Positions 31,115 through 40,235 of a stretch of 64,000 nt of DNA are shown here, one piece after another. The translations under genes and the position numbers were made by a program. The notes below the pieces were generated by a model. It was given only the letters and a program-made list of their open reading frames with translations. It did not search any database and had not been told where the DNA came from. The DNA lies in the NCBI RefSeq assembly GCF_029868385.1, contig NZ_JARWNX010000062.1:372001-436000 (forward strand), read 5' to 3'. Numbering within the stretch: position 1 is the stretch's first letter; each line of letters starts with the position of its first letter. The DNA is from Nocardia cyriacigeorgica (GTDB lineage: Bacteria; Actinomycetota; Actinomycetes; Mycobacteriales; Mycobacteriaceae).

Positions 31115-32031
31115 TGGCCGACGAGGACGCCGTGCTCGAACCCGCAGACAATGACGGTGCCCCCGAGACGCCCGACCACGCCGAACAGCCCGCCGACGGC
31201 ACCGACTCGGCTGCCACCGACGCCGACCAGGCCGCCGACGACGACGAACAGGACAGCGCCACCGGGACGACGCAGGTATCCGGCTACGACGATGTCGCCG
31301 AACTGTTCACCCGGCTCGCCGCCACCGACACCGGCACCGACGCCCACACCACCCTGCGCGATCAACTGATCAACCGGTGCATCCCGCTCGCCGACCACAT
31401 CGCCCGCAAGTTCAGCGGACGCGGTGAACCGTTCGACGATCTCACCCAGGTCGCGCGCGTCGGACTGGTGCACGCCGTCGACCGGTTCGACGTCGAACGC
31501 GGTTCGAACTTCCTGTCCTTCGCCGTACCGACCATCATGGGCGAGGTCCGCCGCTACTTCCGCGACAACACCTGGGCGATGCGGGTGCCGCGCCGGGTCA
31601 AGGAAACCCATCTGCGGATCGGCGCCGCGGTCGACTCGCTGTCCCAGACGCTCGGCCGCTCACCCACCGCCAAGGAGATCGCCGCCGAACTCGACGTCGA
31701 TCCGGATGAGGTCACCCAGGCCGTCATCGCGGGCAACGCCTATCAGCCCACCTCCATCGACGCCGCCTCCGTCGGCCGCGATACCGATGCGTCGCTGCTC
31801 GACACCCTCGGCGAGGAGGAATCCCAGTTCGATCGGGTGGAGGAATACGTCGCCATCCGTCCGCTGCTGGACGGCCTGCCTGAACGCGAACGCCGCATCC
31901 TCACCATGCGATTCTTCGAATCCATGACCCAGACCCAGATCGCGCAGCAGATGGGGATCTCGCAGATGCACGTCTCCCGCATCCTCGCGAAAACCCTTGC
32001 CCGCCTGCGCGAACAGTCCTCACGCGAATAG
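31114..32031 (+). CDS. sigF: RNA polymerase sigma factor SigF (SigB/F/G family)
   Basis: A 305-residue group-3 sigma factor for general stress. Residues 1-~55 are an acidic, low-complexity tail (Asp/Glu/Ala/Thr-rich). Region 2 starts at LINRCIPLADHIARKFSGRG, with FDDLTQVARVGLVHAVDRFD and SFAVPTIMGEVRRYFRDNTW. Region 3 is KETHLRIGAAVDSLSQTLGR. Region 4 is LPERERRILTMRFFESMTQT then QIAQQMGISQMHVSRILAKT. It is translated from GTG 31114, overlapping rsbW, so regulator and target are made together. The acidic extension is longer than in M. tuberculosis SigF. Confidence 0.95.
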   Translation: MADEDAVLEPADNDGAPETPDHAEQPADGTDSAATDADQAADDDEQDSATGTTQVSGYDDVAELFTRLAATDTGTDAHTTLRDQLINRCIPLADHIARKFSGRGEPFDDLTQVARVGLVHAVDRFDVERGSNFLSFAVPTIMGEVRRYFRDNTWAMRVPRRVKETHLRIGAAVDSLSQTLGRSPTAKEIAAELDVDPDEVTQAVIAGNAYQPTSIDAASVGRDTDASLLDTLGEEESQFDRVEEYVAIRPLLDGLPERERRILTMRFFESMTQTQIAQQMGISQMHVSRILAKTLARLREQSSRE

Positions 32032-32053
32032 CCCGGGGGGCGTGGCGCCCGGT

Positions 32054-32401
32054 TCAGCCGGTGCGTTCACGTTCCTTGCGCAGTCTCGCCGGCGCCGACA
32101 ACCACCAGGCCGCATCCAGCAGCTCGCGCAGCTGCGCGACCTCGACCCGGTCGAGATCGATGAGGATGTAGGGGTGCCCGTCATAGTGCGGCGTCGTGTA
32201 ATAGGCCGGATCGCCCGACGCCAGCAGGGCCTGCTTCTCATCCGCGTCGCACAGCAACACCAGCCCGCCCTCCGCTTCCACGCGCAACCGGGCGAACCCC
32301 TTCTTGCCCACCTTCAGCCCCGGCGTACGCCACCAGGTCGATTCCTCGACGCCCGGCAGCTCCGTCGCCAATGCCACTACACCCGCCCAATCGATCGCCA
32401 T
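32054..32401 (-). CDS. MmcQ/YjbR family protein
   Basis: A 115-residue small protein with the YjbR/CyaY-like fold: VVALATELPGVEESTWWRTP, GLKVGKKGFARLR, VLLCDADEKQALLASGDPAY, and YILIDLDRVEVAQLRELLDA then AWWLSAPARLRKE. The family binds DNA in some members, but its function is open. ATG 32401 is used; the long frame upstream of it is not protein-like. It converges with sigF (22 bp between stops), and 270 bp of non-coding sequence separates it from rsmB. Confidence 0.8.
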   Translation of the reverse strand: MAIDWAGVVALATELPGVEESTWWRTPGLKVGKKGFARLRVEAEGGLVLLCDADEKQALLASGDPAYYTTPHYDGHPYILIDLDRVEVAQLRELLDAAWWLSAPARLRKERERTG

Positions 32402-32672
32402 GAGTCGAGTCTGCACCCGCGCGTGGAGACCGGCTTGGACGAATGTCGCACGAACCGTCTGACCGCGGCGCGGTATGCCGGTCCACCACCGTCGTCGCCG
32501 TGGTAGGTCGACACCGGTCCGCACATGGCTGACGTCGATCGCCCGACCTGGTGGGTGCCGCTGGGACCGCCCGGCTGCGGCCGCGGCAATCACGCCGCCG
32601 ACATTCCGAGGCGTATCGGCCGGTGCTGGAGTGCGCACCGGCCCCACGCCATTTCATGGGATGTTCGCTCGA

Positions 32673-34493
32673 CTACCGCGGCTTCCGCAGCACTGCCAGG
32701 AACATTGCGTCCGTCCCGTGCCGATGCGGCCAGAGCTGCGCGCCGGGGCCGGGGCCCAGGTCGGGGACACCGGGGACGTAGGCGCGCGCGTCGAGCTGTT
32801 CGGCGCCGGTGCGGCGGACGGCGTCGGCAACCACCGCCACCGTTTCCGGCAGGTGCGGCGAACAGGTCGAGTAGACCACCACACCGCCCGGACGCAGCAG
32901 ATCCCATGCGGCGGAGAGCAGTTCGCGTTGCAGGACCACCAGGTCGGAGACGTCGGCGGGAGTGCGACGCCATCGGGCTTCCGGACGGCGGCGCAGGGCG
33001 CCGAGTCCGGTACACGGCGCGTCGACCAGGATGCGATCGTAGCCGGGGGCCAGTCCGCTGTCGCGGCCGTCGGCGATGTGGACCTGCACCGGAAGTCCCG
33101 CGGTCGCCTTGCGGACCAGCTCGGCGCGATGTTCGGCGGGCTCCACCGCGTCGATGTGGAAACGATCGATATCGGCCAGCGCACCGAGCAGAGCCGTCTT
33201 ACCACCGGGGCCCGCGCACAGATCGAGCCAGCGGCCGTTGTCCGGTCCGTCGAGTGGGGCGCGGGTCAGTGCGAGCGCGACCAGCTGGCTGCCCTCGTCC
33301 TGTACGGCCGCCATACCTGCGCGCACCGGCTCCAGCTTGCCCGGATCACCGCCGTCCAGGTACACCGCGTACGGCGACCAGCGCCCCTCCTCACCACCGG
33401 TGACCAGGGCCAATTCTCCGGCGGTGATATCGCCGGGCCGGGCAACCAGATGCACCGATGGGCGGGCGTCGTCCGCGGCGAGGGCATCCCGCAGTTCGGC
33501 CGCCTCGGCGCCGAGCGCATCGGCGAAGGCTTGCGCGATCCAGGTCGGATGCGCGTACTCGAAAGCCAGATGCCCCACCGGATCGCGCGGGGCGAGTAGC
33601 TCCACCCATTCGGCCGCATCGCGCTCCCCCGCGCGGCGCAGCACCGCGTTCACGAAACCGGCTTTGCCCGTACCGAATTCGGCACGCGCCAACGCGACCG
33701 AGGTGTCGACGGCCGCATGGGCGCCGATCCGGGTGCGCAGCAACTGGTACACGCCGAGCCGCAGGATATCCAGCAGTGGGCCGTCGATATCGGCGATATC
33801 GCGTCCGGCGCATTCGACGATCACCGCGTCCAGCACACCCTGCGCCCGGCAGGCGCCATAGCCGAGTTCGGTGGCCAGCGCCGCGTCCCGACCCTCGAGG
33901 CGGCGTTCGCGCAGTAGACCGGGCAGCACGAGATTGGCGTACGCATCGCGTTCCCTTACCGCACGCAAGGTCTCCAGCGCGACCTCCCGCGCCGGATCGA
34001 TCGAATTGCCCCGACGCCGATCCTGCGCTCGCCCACCGGCTGTGGCTCCACGGGCAGGTGTCGCCGCACGACGGCCGCCGCGATCCCCACCCTTGGCCGC
34101 ACCCCGACCGCTACCGGCCCCACGGCCGGATCCACTCGACCGTGGGCCGTACCCGGCGGTGTCGCGCTCCCCGGCCGAACGGCGAGACGATCGCTCATCC
34201 CGGTCCCGGCGGTCGTCACGACCACCCTCGCCCGAGCCACGGCCGCGATCGTCGCGCCGCCCGCCGGTGTTCTCCCGCTTCCCGCCGCGACCGCGACCTG
34301 TGCCACCGCTACCGCCGCGTCCGGCGCCGCCGGGTCCACGACGGTCGCCGCTCGCGGACGCCCCGGCTCGGCGGTCGAAGCCGGAACCCTTCACCTGCTC
34401 CGACGGACGTTCGCCACGAGCCGATCGTGGCGACGAATCACCTCGCCGATCGGCCCGACCCGAACCGTCGCCGTCGCGTTCTCTGCCGCTCAT
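32673..34493 (-). CDS. rsmB: 16S rRNA (cytosine-967-C5) methyltransferase with Arg/Gly-rich extension
   Basis: A 606-residue RsmB/Fmu. Residues 1-~165 are an intrinsically disordered tail made almost only of Arg, Gly, Ser, Asp and Ala (RGG-like repeats). Residues ~165-300 are the NusB-like RNA-binding domain ([20 protein letters not shown] ... [20 protein letters not shown]). The rest is the SAM-binding methyltransferase ([14 protein letters not shown]), with Cys494 in DAPCTGLG and the catalytic Cys544 in YSTCSPH. It methylates C967 of 16S rRNA. Its ATG overlaps the fmt stop (ATGA), completing def-fmt-rsmB. The codon composition of the tail matches the rest of the gene. Confidence 0.95.
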   Translation of the reverse strand: MSGRERDGDGSGRADRRGDSSPRSARGERPSEQVKGSGFDRRAGASASGDRRGPGGAGRGGSGGTGRGRGGKRENTGGRRDDRGRGSGEGGRDDRRDRDERSSRRSAGERDTAGYGPRSSGSGRGAGSGRGAAKGGDRGGRRAATPARGATAGGRAQDRRRGNSIDPAREVALETLRAVRERDAYANLVLPGLLRERRLEGRDAALATELGYGACRAQGVLDAVIVECAGRDIADIDGPLLDILRLGVYQLLRTRIGAHAAVDTSVALARAEFGTGKAGFVNAVLRRAGERDAAEWVELLAPRDPVGHLAFEYAHPTWIAQAFADALGAEAAELRDALAADDARPSVHLVARPGDITAGELALVTGGEEGRWSPYAVYLDGGDPGKLEPVRAGMAAVQDEGSQLVALALTRAPLDGPDNGRWLDLCAGPGGKTALLGALADIDRFHIDAVEPAEHRAELVRKATAGLPVQVHIADGRDSGLAPGYDRILVDAPCTGLGALRRRPEARWRRTPADVSDLVVLQRELLSAAWDLLRPGGVVVYSTCSPHLPETVAVVADAVRRTGAEQLDARAYVPGVPDLGPGPGAQLWPHRHGTDAMFLAVLRKPR

Positions 34494-35413
34494 TCGACCA
34501 CCGCATCCGGTTCGAGGCGGGCGCCGCGCGCCCAGTCCAGCGCGGACATCATCCGCTTACCCTGTGGCTGCACCTGATTCAGGCGGACGGCGGTGGTCGC
34601 CGTGCCCACGTAGACGCCGGTCTTGCGCACCTCGATACGCCCTTCCGGCAGTTCTTCTTCGACCAACTCGACCGGCCCGAGCTTGAGCCGGTTGCCCGCG
34701 ACCACGGTCCACGCGCCGGGTGCGGGTGTGACGGCGCGAATGCGACGACTGACGGCGAGGGCGGGCTGATCCCAGCGCACCCGGGCCGCTTCCACCGACA
34801 GTTTCGGCGCGTAGGACACCCCGTCGGTGGATTGTGGAACCGCGTGCAGCGTCGCGTCTTCCACGCCGTCGAGGGTCTTCTCCAGCAGTGCCGCGCCGCT
34901 GTCGGCGAGCCGCTCCAGCAGCGCACCGGCGGTATCGGTGACGGCGATGCGTTCGGTCACCACACCGAAGACCGGACCGGTATCGAGCCCGGCCTCGATC
35001 TGGAAGGTCGAGGCACCGGTGAACTCGTCGCCCGCATCGATGGCCGCCTGCACCGGCGCCGCGCCACGCCAGGCGGGCAGCAGCGAGAAATGCAGATTGA
35101 TCCAGCCGAACCGCGGAATGTCGAGCACCTGCTGCGGCAGCAGCGCGCCGTAGGCTACCACCGGACAGCAGTCCGGCGCCAGATCCGTGAGCTGGGCGAC
35201 GAATTCGGGGTCGGCGGGACGCGCGGGGGTGAGCACCGGGATACCGTGTTCGTCGGCCAATGTGCCGACCGGCGATCGGGTGACCTTGCGGCCGCGTCCG
35301 GCGACGGCGTCGGGCCGGGTGATGACCGCCACCACCTCATGCCGTTCGGAGTCGATGAACCGTCGCAGCGACGGCACCGCGGGTTCGGGTGTGCCCGCGA
35401 ACACGATGCGCAT
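34490..35413 (-). CDS. fmt: methionyl-tRNA formyltransferase
   Basis: A 307-residue enzyme that formylates initiator Met-tRNA with 10-formyl-tetrahydrofolate. [16 protein letters not shown] is the N terminus, [20 protein letters not shown] carries the catalytic His and the SLLPxxRG formyl-binding motif, and [19 protein letters not shown] follows with Asp in the LDTGP turn. The C-terminal OB-like tRNA domain begins near residue 205. ATG 35413 shares one base with the def stop (TGATG), preferred over a TTG one codon earlier. Confidence 0.96.
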   Translation of the reverse strand: MRIVFAGTPEPAVPSLRRFIDSERHEVVAVITRPDAVAGRGRKVTRSPVGTLADEHGIPVLTPARPADPEFVAQLTDLAPDCCPVVAYGALLPQQVLDIPRFGWINLHFSLLPAWRGAAPVQAAIDAGDEFTGASTFQIEAGLDTGPVFGVVTERIAVTDTAGALLERLADSGAALLEKTLDGVEDATLHAVPQSTDGVSYAPKLSVEAARVRWDQPALAVSRRIRAVTPAPGAWTVVAGNRLKLGPVELVEEELPEGRIEVRKTGVYVGTATTAVRLNQVQPQGKRMMSALDWARGARLEPDAVVE

Positions 35414-35955
35414 CAACGCCCCCGCTCGGCGACCGAACGGCTGGGGCGCACGGTGATTCCCGCGGCGAACCAGTCCGATTCCCGGATCGAGCGCATGGCG
35501 TCCTTACGGTCGGCGGGCTCGAGCCGGTCGATGAACAGCACACCGTCGAGGTGATCGGTTTCGTGCTGTACGCAGCGCGCCAGCAGGCCCTCGGCCTCGA
35601 ACTCGACGGCGGCGCCGGTCATATCCACGCCGGAGGCGCGCACGCGCAGCGCGCGGCGGGTGTCGTAGCGCAGTCCGGGGATCGACAGGCAGCCCTCCGG
35701 TCCGATCTGCTCCTGTTCGTCCAGCACCGTCCAGGTGGGGTTCACCAGATGACCGGCCGCATCGCCGGTGTCGTAGACGAACACCCGCAATCCGACACCG
35801 ATCTGCGGCGCGGCCATCCCGACCCCACCGTCGTCGTGCATGGTCTCGATCAGGTCGGTGACCAGCTGCCGCAGTTCACGATCGAATTCGGTGACCTCCG
35901 TCGCGCGGGCTCGCAGGATGGGGTCGCCGAACAGGCGAACGGGCTGAATGGTCAC
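35413..35955 (-). CDS. def: peptide deformylase
   Basis: A 180-residue metallo-hydrolase that removes the formyl group from new proteins. The three family motifs are intact: GVGMAAPQ (44-51), EGCLS (87-91, metal-binding Cys89) and QHETDHLDG (130-138, the two His and Glu). The start is GTG 35955, preceded by GGGAG; the reading frame extends 17 codons further without support. Its pairing with fmt couples removal and addition of formyl groups. In M. tuberculosis def is located elsewhere. Confidence 0.95.
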   Translation of the reverse strand: MTIQPVRLFGDPILRARATEVTEFDRELRQLVTDLIETMHDDGGVGMAAPQIGVGLRVFVYDTGDAAGHLVNPTWTVLDEQEQIGPEGCLSIPGLRYDTRRALRVRASGVDMTGAAVEFEAEGLLARCVQHETDHLDGVLFIDRLEPADRKDAMRSIRESDWFAAGITVRPSRSVAERGR

Positions 35956-36107
35956 GGCGGCTCCCGGAGGACGGAGGAAATGCGGTCGCCCCATTCTAGA
36001 GAGCACGCCGGGCGGGCCGGAGATCCCGGATACCGGCAGCGATTACTGGTACAAATCCGGTGCGGTCCGGGCGGGGTGTCGAGCCCTCCGTCCGGCCGCC
36101 CGCCGCA

Positions 36108-37133
36108 TCAGATATTGCCGCCGATGACGACCTGCGGGATGCCGGTGCCGAGTTGCACGGGTTCGCAGACCGGCGACGGCGCTGTTGCCGGATCGAGAGC
36201 TTCCAGCAACAGCTGCATCACGAACGGGTCGTAGACCATGTGGAAGTGACCGGTGAGGTTCGCCGGGCAGCGGTCCTGGATCACCACGTTCTCGGCGCCG
36301 GGGCCGTGCAGGGCGATGTTCTCGAAGGGCTGGATCATCTCGTCGACGCGGCTACCGATGGTCACGTAGTGCACGCCGGGCACGGTGTCGCCGCCCGCGT
36401 TCAGTTCCAGCATGATCGGTGAGCCCTGCGCCTGCTGCACCGCCGCCAGCGACGTCACCTGCGCGAACACCTCGAGCACGCCGGGAATGGCCTGGGCGAT
36501 GGGCACCAGCCCGTACATCACCCCGCCATAGCTGGGCGAGGCCAGCCCGACCCAGCGGCCGACGTTCCTGGCGCCGCCGAGCTTGTTGATGTAGTAGCGG
36601 GTCACGTTCGCGCCCTGGGAGAAGCCGACCAGGTCCACCTTCTCGGCACCGGTGGCGGCGAGGACGTCGTCGACGAAAGCACCGATCTGGTAGGCACTCA
36701 GGCGCAGGTCCTCGGTGCCGAAGCTGGTGGCGCCGGGCTTACCGCCGTAGTTGAGCGCGAAAACGCAGTACCCCTCGGCGGCGAGCATGGGCGCGATGGC
36801 CGACCAGTCGGAGTAGGCGCTGGCATCGGTGCCGTGCGCCAGCACGACCGGACGCGGATGCGTGGGCGACGGTGTACAGCCGAAATCGTTGGTGTGTTCG
36901 GGGACGGAGTTCGGATGCGTCTTCATATAGAGCGCGGCGGCCAGATGGTCCGGTTGCGGCGGCGCCCACCCGGACGGCACCAGCGGCGGCTGGTATCCGG
37001 GTGGCTGGGCCCGCGCCGACCCGGATTGCGCCGTCGCCGCACCGATGAGCACGACCGCCGCCGCGACGCCGGCCAGGACGGCCCGGCCCCATTGTGATGT
37101 TCCCCGACCCCACAAACCGCGTGCTTGTTCCAT
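36108..37133 (-). CDS. secreted lipase, class 2 (triacylglycerol lipase-like)
   Basis: A 341-residue exported alpha/beta hydrolase. The N terminus has a basic start and a hydrophobic signal segment (AVLAGVAAAVVLIGAATAQS) with likely cleavage after SARA. HGTDASAYSDW near 100 is the oxyanion region, VGFSQGANVTRYY carries nucleophile Ser172, Asp lies in ELNAGGDTVPG, and His in HFHMVYDP. Cysteines near 86, 123, about 292 and the C terminus may form disulfides, usual for class 2 lipases. It is 62 bp behind the PadR gene on the same strand and may share its transcript. Confidence 0.85.
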   Translation of the reverse strand: MEQARGLWGRGTSQWGRAVLAGVAAAVVLIGAATAQSGSARAQPPGYQPPLVPSGWAPPQPDHLAAALYMKTHPNSVPEHTNDFGCTPSPTHPRPVVLAHGTDASAYSDWSAIAPMLAAEGYCVFALNYGGKPGATSFGTEDLRLSAYQIGAFVDDVLAATGAEKVDLVGFSQGANVTRYYINKLGGARNVGRWVGLASPSYGGVMYGLVPIAQAIPGVLEVFAQVTSLAAVQQAQGSPIMLELNAGGDTVPGVHYVTIGSRVDEMIQPFENIALHGPGAENVVIQDRCPANLTGHFHMVYDPFVMQLLLEALDPATAPSPVCEPVQLGTGIPQVVIGGNI

Positions 37134-37195
37134 ATCACAATGATCTACCCTCTCCGCGCGAAAAGCCCGCCCAGGGCTGGGTATTCACCACCCCG

Positions 37196-37843
37196 TTATT
37201 TTTCGGGGGTCTCGTCGTCGGCCAGGATTCGATAGAGCGAACGGCGGGCGTCGTTGAGCACATCGGCTGCCTTGGCCGCCTGCTCCGGCGTGCCAGCCGC
37301 AGCGACCTGTGCGACCGCGCCCATGAGCTGTCCGACCAGTCCGCGCAGGTCGATCGCCTGGGCTCCGACGTCCTGTTTGACATCGGCCCACGGATCGCCG
37401 AGTTCATCACGATGCTCCTCGACGTAGGCGGTGCCGGATTCGGTGAGTTTCGCGGTCTTGCGACCGGCGACCTTCTCGATGAGCACCAGCCCCTCGTCCT
37501 CCAGTTGCGCCAGCGCGGGGTAGATGGATCCGGGACTCGGGCGCCACAGATCGTCACTGCGTTCGCGGATCTGCTGGATGAGTTCGTAGCCGTGCATCGG
37601 ACGTTCGGTCAGCAGCAGCAAGATGGCCGCGCGGACATCGCCGCGCCTACCCCGCCCGCCCCGACCACGTCCGCGGCCGAATCCGGGACCGAAACCCGGG
37701 CCGAAACCCGGCCCGAACTCGGGACCGAATCCGTGCCGGCCACCGCGACGGAACTGGCCGCGGCGCGGCCCGCATTCGTCGAATCCGGGCCGTTGGCGAC
37801 CACCGTGACGTCCATGCTCTCGATGCATTTCTGTGTTTTCCAT
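37196..37843 (-). CDS. PadR family transcriptional regulator with Gly-Phe-rich N terminus
   Basis: The 215-residue protein starts with a disordered tail: His/Arg/Gly-rich, then four to five GFGP/EFGP units (residues ~38-56) and an RGRGRGGRGRRG patch. The PadR winged helix follows at about 68-150 (VRAAILLLLTERPMHGYELI, SPGSIYPALAQLEDEGLV), with a C-terminal dimerisation helix. PadR proteins are usually autorepressors. The start ATG 37843 has a strong GAGGAGG, so the unusual tail is really translated. A palindrome at 37885-37894 lies just upstream. Confidence 0.88.
   Translation of the reverse strand: MENTEMHREHGRHGGRQRPGFDECGPRRGQFRRGGRHGFGPEFGPGFGPGFGPGFGRGRGRGGRGRRGDVRAAILLLLTERPMHGYELIQQIRERSDDLWRPSPGSIYPALAQLEDEGLVLIEKVAGRKTAKLTESGTAYVEEHRDELGDPWADVKQDVGAQAIDLRGLVGQLMGAVAQVAAAGTPEQAAKAADVLNDARRSLYRILADDETPEK
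37676..37732 (-). repeat. tandem GFGP-coding repeat in the padR gene
   Basis: A short tandem array of about 12-bp units encodes successive GFGP/EFGP tetrapeptides inside the N-terminal tail of the PadR regulator. Such arrays can change in copy number between strains. Confidence 0.6.
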
Positions 37844-37884
37844 GTCGAGCCTCCTCAGGCTTCGTACTTACTGAACACTATCGA

Positions 37885-37894
37885 CGATATATCG
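37885..37894. promoter_or_regulatory. palindrome upstream of padR, candidate auto-operator
   Basis: CGATATATCG is a perfect 10-bp palindrome in an AT-rich patch 42 bp before the padR start. Related half-sites (TATCGA, at 37880-37884 and beyond) flank it. PadR operators are often short AT-rich dyads of this kind. Confidence 0.4.
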
Positions 37895-37992
37895 GCAATC
37901 TATCCATGACAAGCCCCTCTCCGAAAAGGCCCGGCACCATCGGCGTGACGTCCCACACGAAACGGGCGCCACGCCGGCGGACCGCCGCGGCC

Positions 37993-38571
37993 TCAGCTCG
38001 CCAGCGAATCGATCCAGCGCGCCAACCGCTCCCCCTCCGCCGCCATCAGACCCGGATCACGAAAAGTGTTGGTGAGCAGCGATATTCCCTGATACGCCGC
38101 GATGAGCGCGACACCGAGTTCATCCGCATCCGCTCGCCCCATCGCTTCGAACTGCTGCCGCGCCCAGTCCACGAGGACGCGCATGGTCGCGGCGATCTCC
38201 GCGTCCAGCACCTCGGGGCGCTTGTCCATCTCGGAGGCGAGCGTGCCGAACGGGCAGCCGAACTGCGCCGCCTGATCGCGCAGATCGACCCATCCCGCGA
38301 TCAGACCACGCAGCCGCGCCTGCGGGCTGTCGAGGCGATCGAGTTCCTCGAGTAGTCGCGCCAGCTGGTCCCGATGCGCGGCGACCGCCGCTTCGATCAG
38401 CTGATCCTTGGTTTTGAAGTAGTAGTACACATTGCCCACCGGCACCTCGGCCACCTTGGCAATGTCGGCGATGGTGGTTTTCTCCACACCGCGCTCGTAG
38501 AAGACCTGGACGGCGGCCTCGACCAACCGCTCCCGCTTGCCCGCCTTCATCGCACGCACTGAGTCAGTCAT
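37993..38571 (-). CDS. TetR family regulator
   Basis: A 192-residue repressor. The N-terminal helix-turn-helix is KRERLVEAAVQVFYERGVEK, TTIADIAKVAEVPVGNVYYY then FKTKDQLIEAAV (about residues 10-60). The ligand domain has one notable Cys in QFGCPFGTLASEM, which recalls the TetR_C_11 / YxaF-LfrR-like group. The start ATG 38571 lies within the first operator-like repeat. It is divergent from the NmrA-type reductase at 38644, which it probably represses together with itself. Confidence 0.88.
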   Translation of the reverse strand: MTDSVRAMKAGKRERLVEAAVQVFYERGVEKTTIADIAKVAEVPVGNVYYYFKTKDQLIEAAVAAHRDQLARLLEELDRLDSPQARLRGLIAGWVDLRDQAAQFGCPFGTLASEMDKRPEVLDAEIAATMRVLVDWARQQFEAMGRADADELGVALIAAYQGISLLTNTFRDPGLMAAEGERLARWIDSLAS

Positions 38572-38633
38572 ACAACTAACTGTAGACAGCTCGCGGCATA
38601 TCCACTACCGTCGTGTTAGTCAGTCAACTAACT
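38562..38633. promoter_or_regulatory. paired operator repeats between TetR and the NmrA-type reductase
   Basis: The words AGTCAGTCA and ACTAACT occur together twice: at 38562-38570 + 38575-38581 and at 38618-38626 + 38627-38633. In the second copy GTTAGT (38615-38620) and ACTAAC (38627-38632) form a perfect dyad with a 6-bp centre. The first copy overlaps the TetR start codon. Confidence 0.55.
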
Positions 38634-38643
38634 TAAGGATTCG

Positions 38644-39492
38644 ATGATGATCGTGGTAACCGGAGCAACCGGAAATGTCGGCACGCCGCTGGTGGGTACC
38701 CTGGCGGCGGCGGGCGCGGAGGTGACGGCCGTATCGCGCACCGTCGCGCCCGATTCGGTCCCGCGGGGTGTGCGCACACATCAGGCGGATGTGACCGACC
38801 CGGAAAGCCTGCGACCGGCCCTCGACGGTGCCGAGGCACTGTTCCTGCACGACACCGGGATGAGCGCGCATCTGATGCGTCCGACCGACATCCTCGATAT
38901 CGCCGAGGCCGGTGGCGTCCGCCGGGTGGTGCTGCTCTCGTCGCAGGGCGTGGTCACCCGCCCGGACTCGGCCTCGCACGGCGATATCGGTCGCGCCTTC
39001 GACGAAGCGGTGCGGCAGTCGGGACTGGAATGGACCATTCTGCGGCCCGGCGCTTTCCACTCCAATGCCTTCGCCTGGATTCCCTCGGTACGCGGATCCC
39101 GCACGGTCGCCGCACCATTCGGCGATATCGGCCTGCCGACCATCGACCCGCGCGATATCGCCGAAGTCGCCGCGGCGGCGCTACTGTCCGACGCCCACGC
39201 CGGGCAGGTCTATACGCTCACCGGACCGGAATCGAACACGCCACGGCAACGAGCCGCCTCGCTGGCCACCGCACTCGGTGCACCGATCGGATTCGTCGAG
39301 CAGACCCGGGCGCAGGCCAAGGACCAGATGCTGGAGTTCATGCCCGAACCCGTGGTGGAGACCACCCTGGACATTCTCGGTACGCCGACCGAGGACGAAC
39401 TGCGGATCAGCTCCGATGTGCACCGGGTACTCGGCCGCCCGGCACGTACCTTCGCGGCATGGGCCGCCGACCATATCGCGCCGTTCCGCTGA
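38644..39492 (+). CDS. NmrA-type NAD(P)H-binding reductase
   Basis: A 282-residue atypical SDR. IVVTGATGNVGTPLVGTLAA is the Rossmann start, VRRVVLLSSQGVV and WTILRPGAFHSN follow, and the DIAEVAAAALLSDAHAGQVY and TLTGPESNTPRQRAASLATA blocks match the NAD(P)H-azoreductase/NmrA group. It has the same architecture as the reductase at 21852-22658, including the GRPARTFAxW end, so the two are paralogues, but their promoters carry different boxes. The start is ATG 38644 or 38647, after AAGGA. It is controlled, by inference, by the divergent TetR. Confidence 0.85.
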   Translation: MMIVVTGATGNVGTPLVGTLAAAGAEVTAVSRTVAPDSVPRGVRTHQADVTDPESLRPALDGAEALFLHDTGMSAHLMRPTDILDIAEAGGVRRVVLLSSQGVVTRPDSASHGDIGRAFDEAVRQSGLEWTILRPGAFHSNAFAWIPSVRGSRTVAAPFGDIGLPTIDPRDIAEVAAAALLSDAHAGQVYTLTGPESNTPRQRAASLATALGAPIGFVEQTRAQAKDQMLEFMPEPVVETTLDILGTPTEDELRISSDVHRVLGRPARTFAAWAADHIAPFR

Positions 39493-39527
39493 CGGTGCTG
39501 CCCATCGGTGATTGATCGATGGTCGAC

Positions 39528-40235
39528 TCACCGGCCACCGACATCTCCCCGGTCCTCGCTCAGTAGCCGGATCTGCTGCTCCCCCTTGCGGTCTCGCACG
39601 TCGATGCCGAGGGCGAGCAGCTTTTCGTCGAATTCCTCGATGGCGGTGCGGTCGTCGTCGTCCATGGCCCGGCGGCGGCCGCGCAGCACCGCATCGAGAT
39701 CGGCGCCGGTCTCGGGCCTGCCGTCGATCCAGCGGATGTACTCGCCGGCCATCGGGTCGTTGTCGTCGAGCCATGGATAGCCGTGCGCACGGAAGGCGCG
39801 GGCGATATCGCGGCCGCGCAGATCGTCGGCCTTGAACCGAGCCAGGGGACGCCGGTCACGGTCGATGAGTACCAGGTCGGCGTCCTCACGGAAGACCGAT
39901 GCCACGTGTTCACGTGCCACGTACTTGTCGCGGCCGTCCCTGGACAGTTCGACATGATCGGTGTCGACGGTCAGGGCCAGGCTCTCACCGCGCGCGATCT
40001 CGAATATCACCGCGCCGCCGATGATCCCGACGACGGTGAGAATCGGTACCAGCCACACCGGCGGCACGGTCATCGCCACCTCCACCGGGCCGGGCACCTC
40101 GCCCAACAGATCCACCATCCAGCGCCCTACCACGGGCAGGGCGAACCCGATTCCACCGCCGAGCGCGGCGCCCGCGACACCGAACACCACCAACCACAGA
40201 TAGGAAAAACGCAGGACAACAGGCTCGGTTTTCAC
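39528..40235 (-). CDS. YqeB-like membrane protein with PH-type domain
   Basis: A 235-residue protein. Two N-terminal membrane helices (LWLVVFGVAGAALGGGIGFA and PPVWLVPILTVVGIIGGAVIF) are followed by a cytoplasmic PH-like beta domain (LALTVDTDHVELSRDGRDKY, VASVFREDADLVLIDRD, ARAFRAHGYPW) and an acidic C-terminal helix pair. This layout matches proteins annotated as YqeB, whose function is unknown. The GTG 40235 overlaps the TetR stop (GTGA), so it is translated from the regulator's mRNA. Membership is by overall pattern and is moderately sure. Confidence 0.72.
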   Translation of the reverse strand: MKTEPVVLRFSYLWLVVFGVAGAALGGGIGFALPVVGRWMVDLLGEVPGPVEVAMTVPPVWLVPILTVVGIIGGAVIFEIARGESLALTVDTDHVELSRDGRDKYVAREHVASVFREDADLVLIDRDRRPLARFKADDLRGRDIARAFRAHGYPWLDDNDPMAGEYIRWIDGRPETGADLDAVLRGRRRAMDDDDRTAIEEFDEKLLALGIDVRDRKGEQQIRLLSEDRGDVGGR

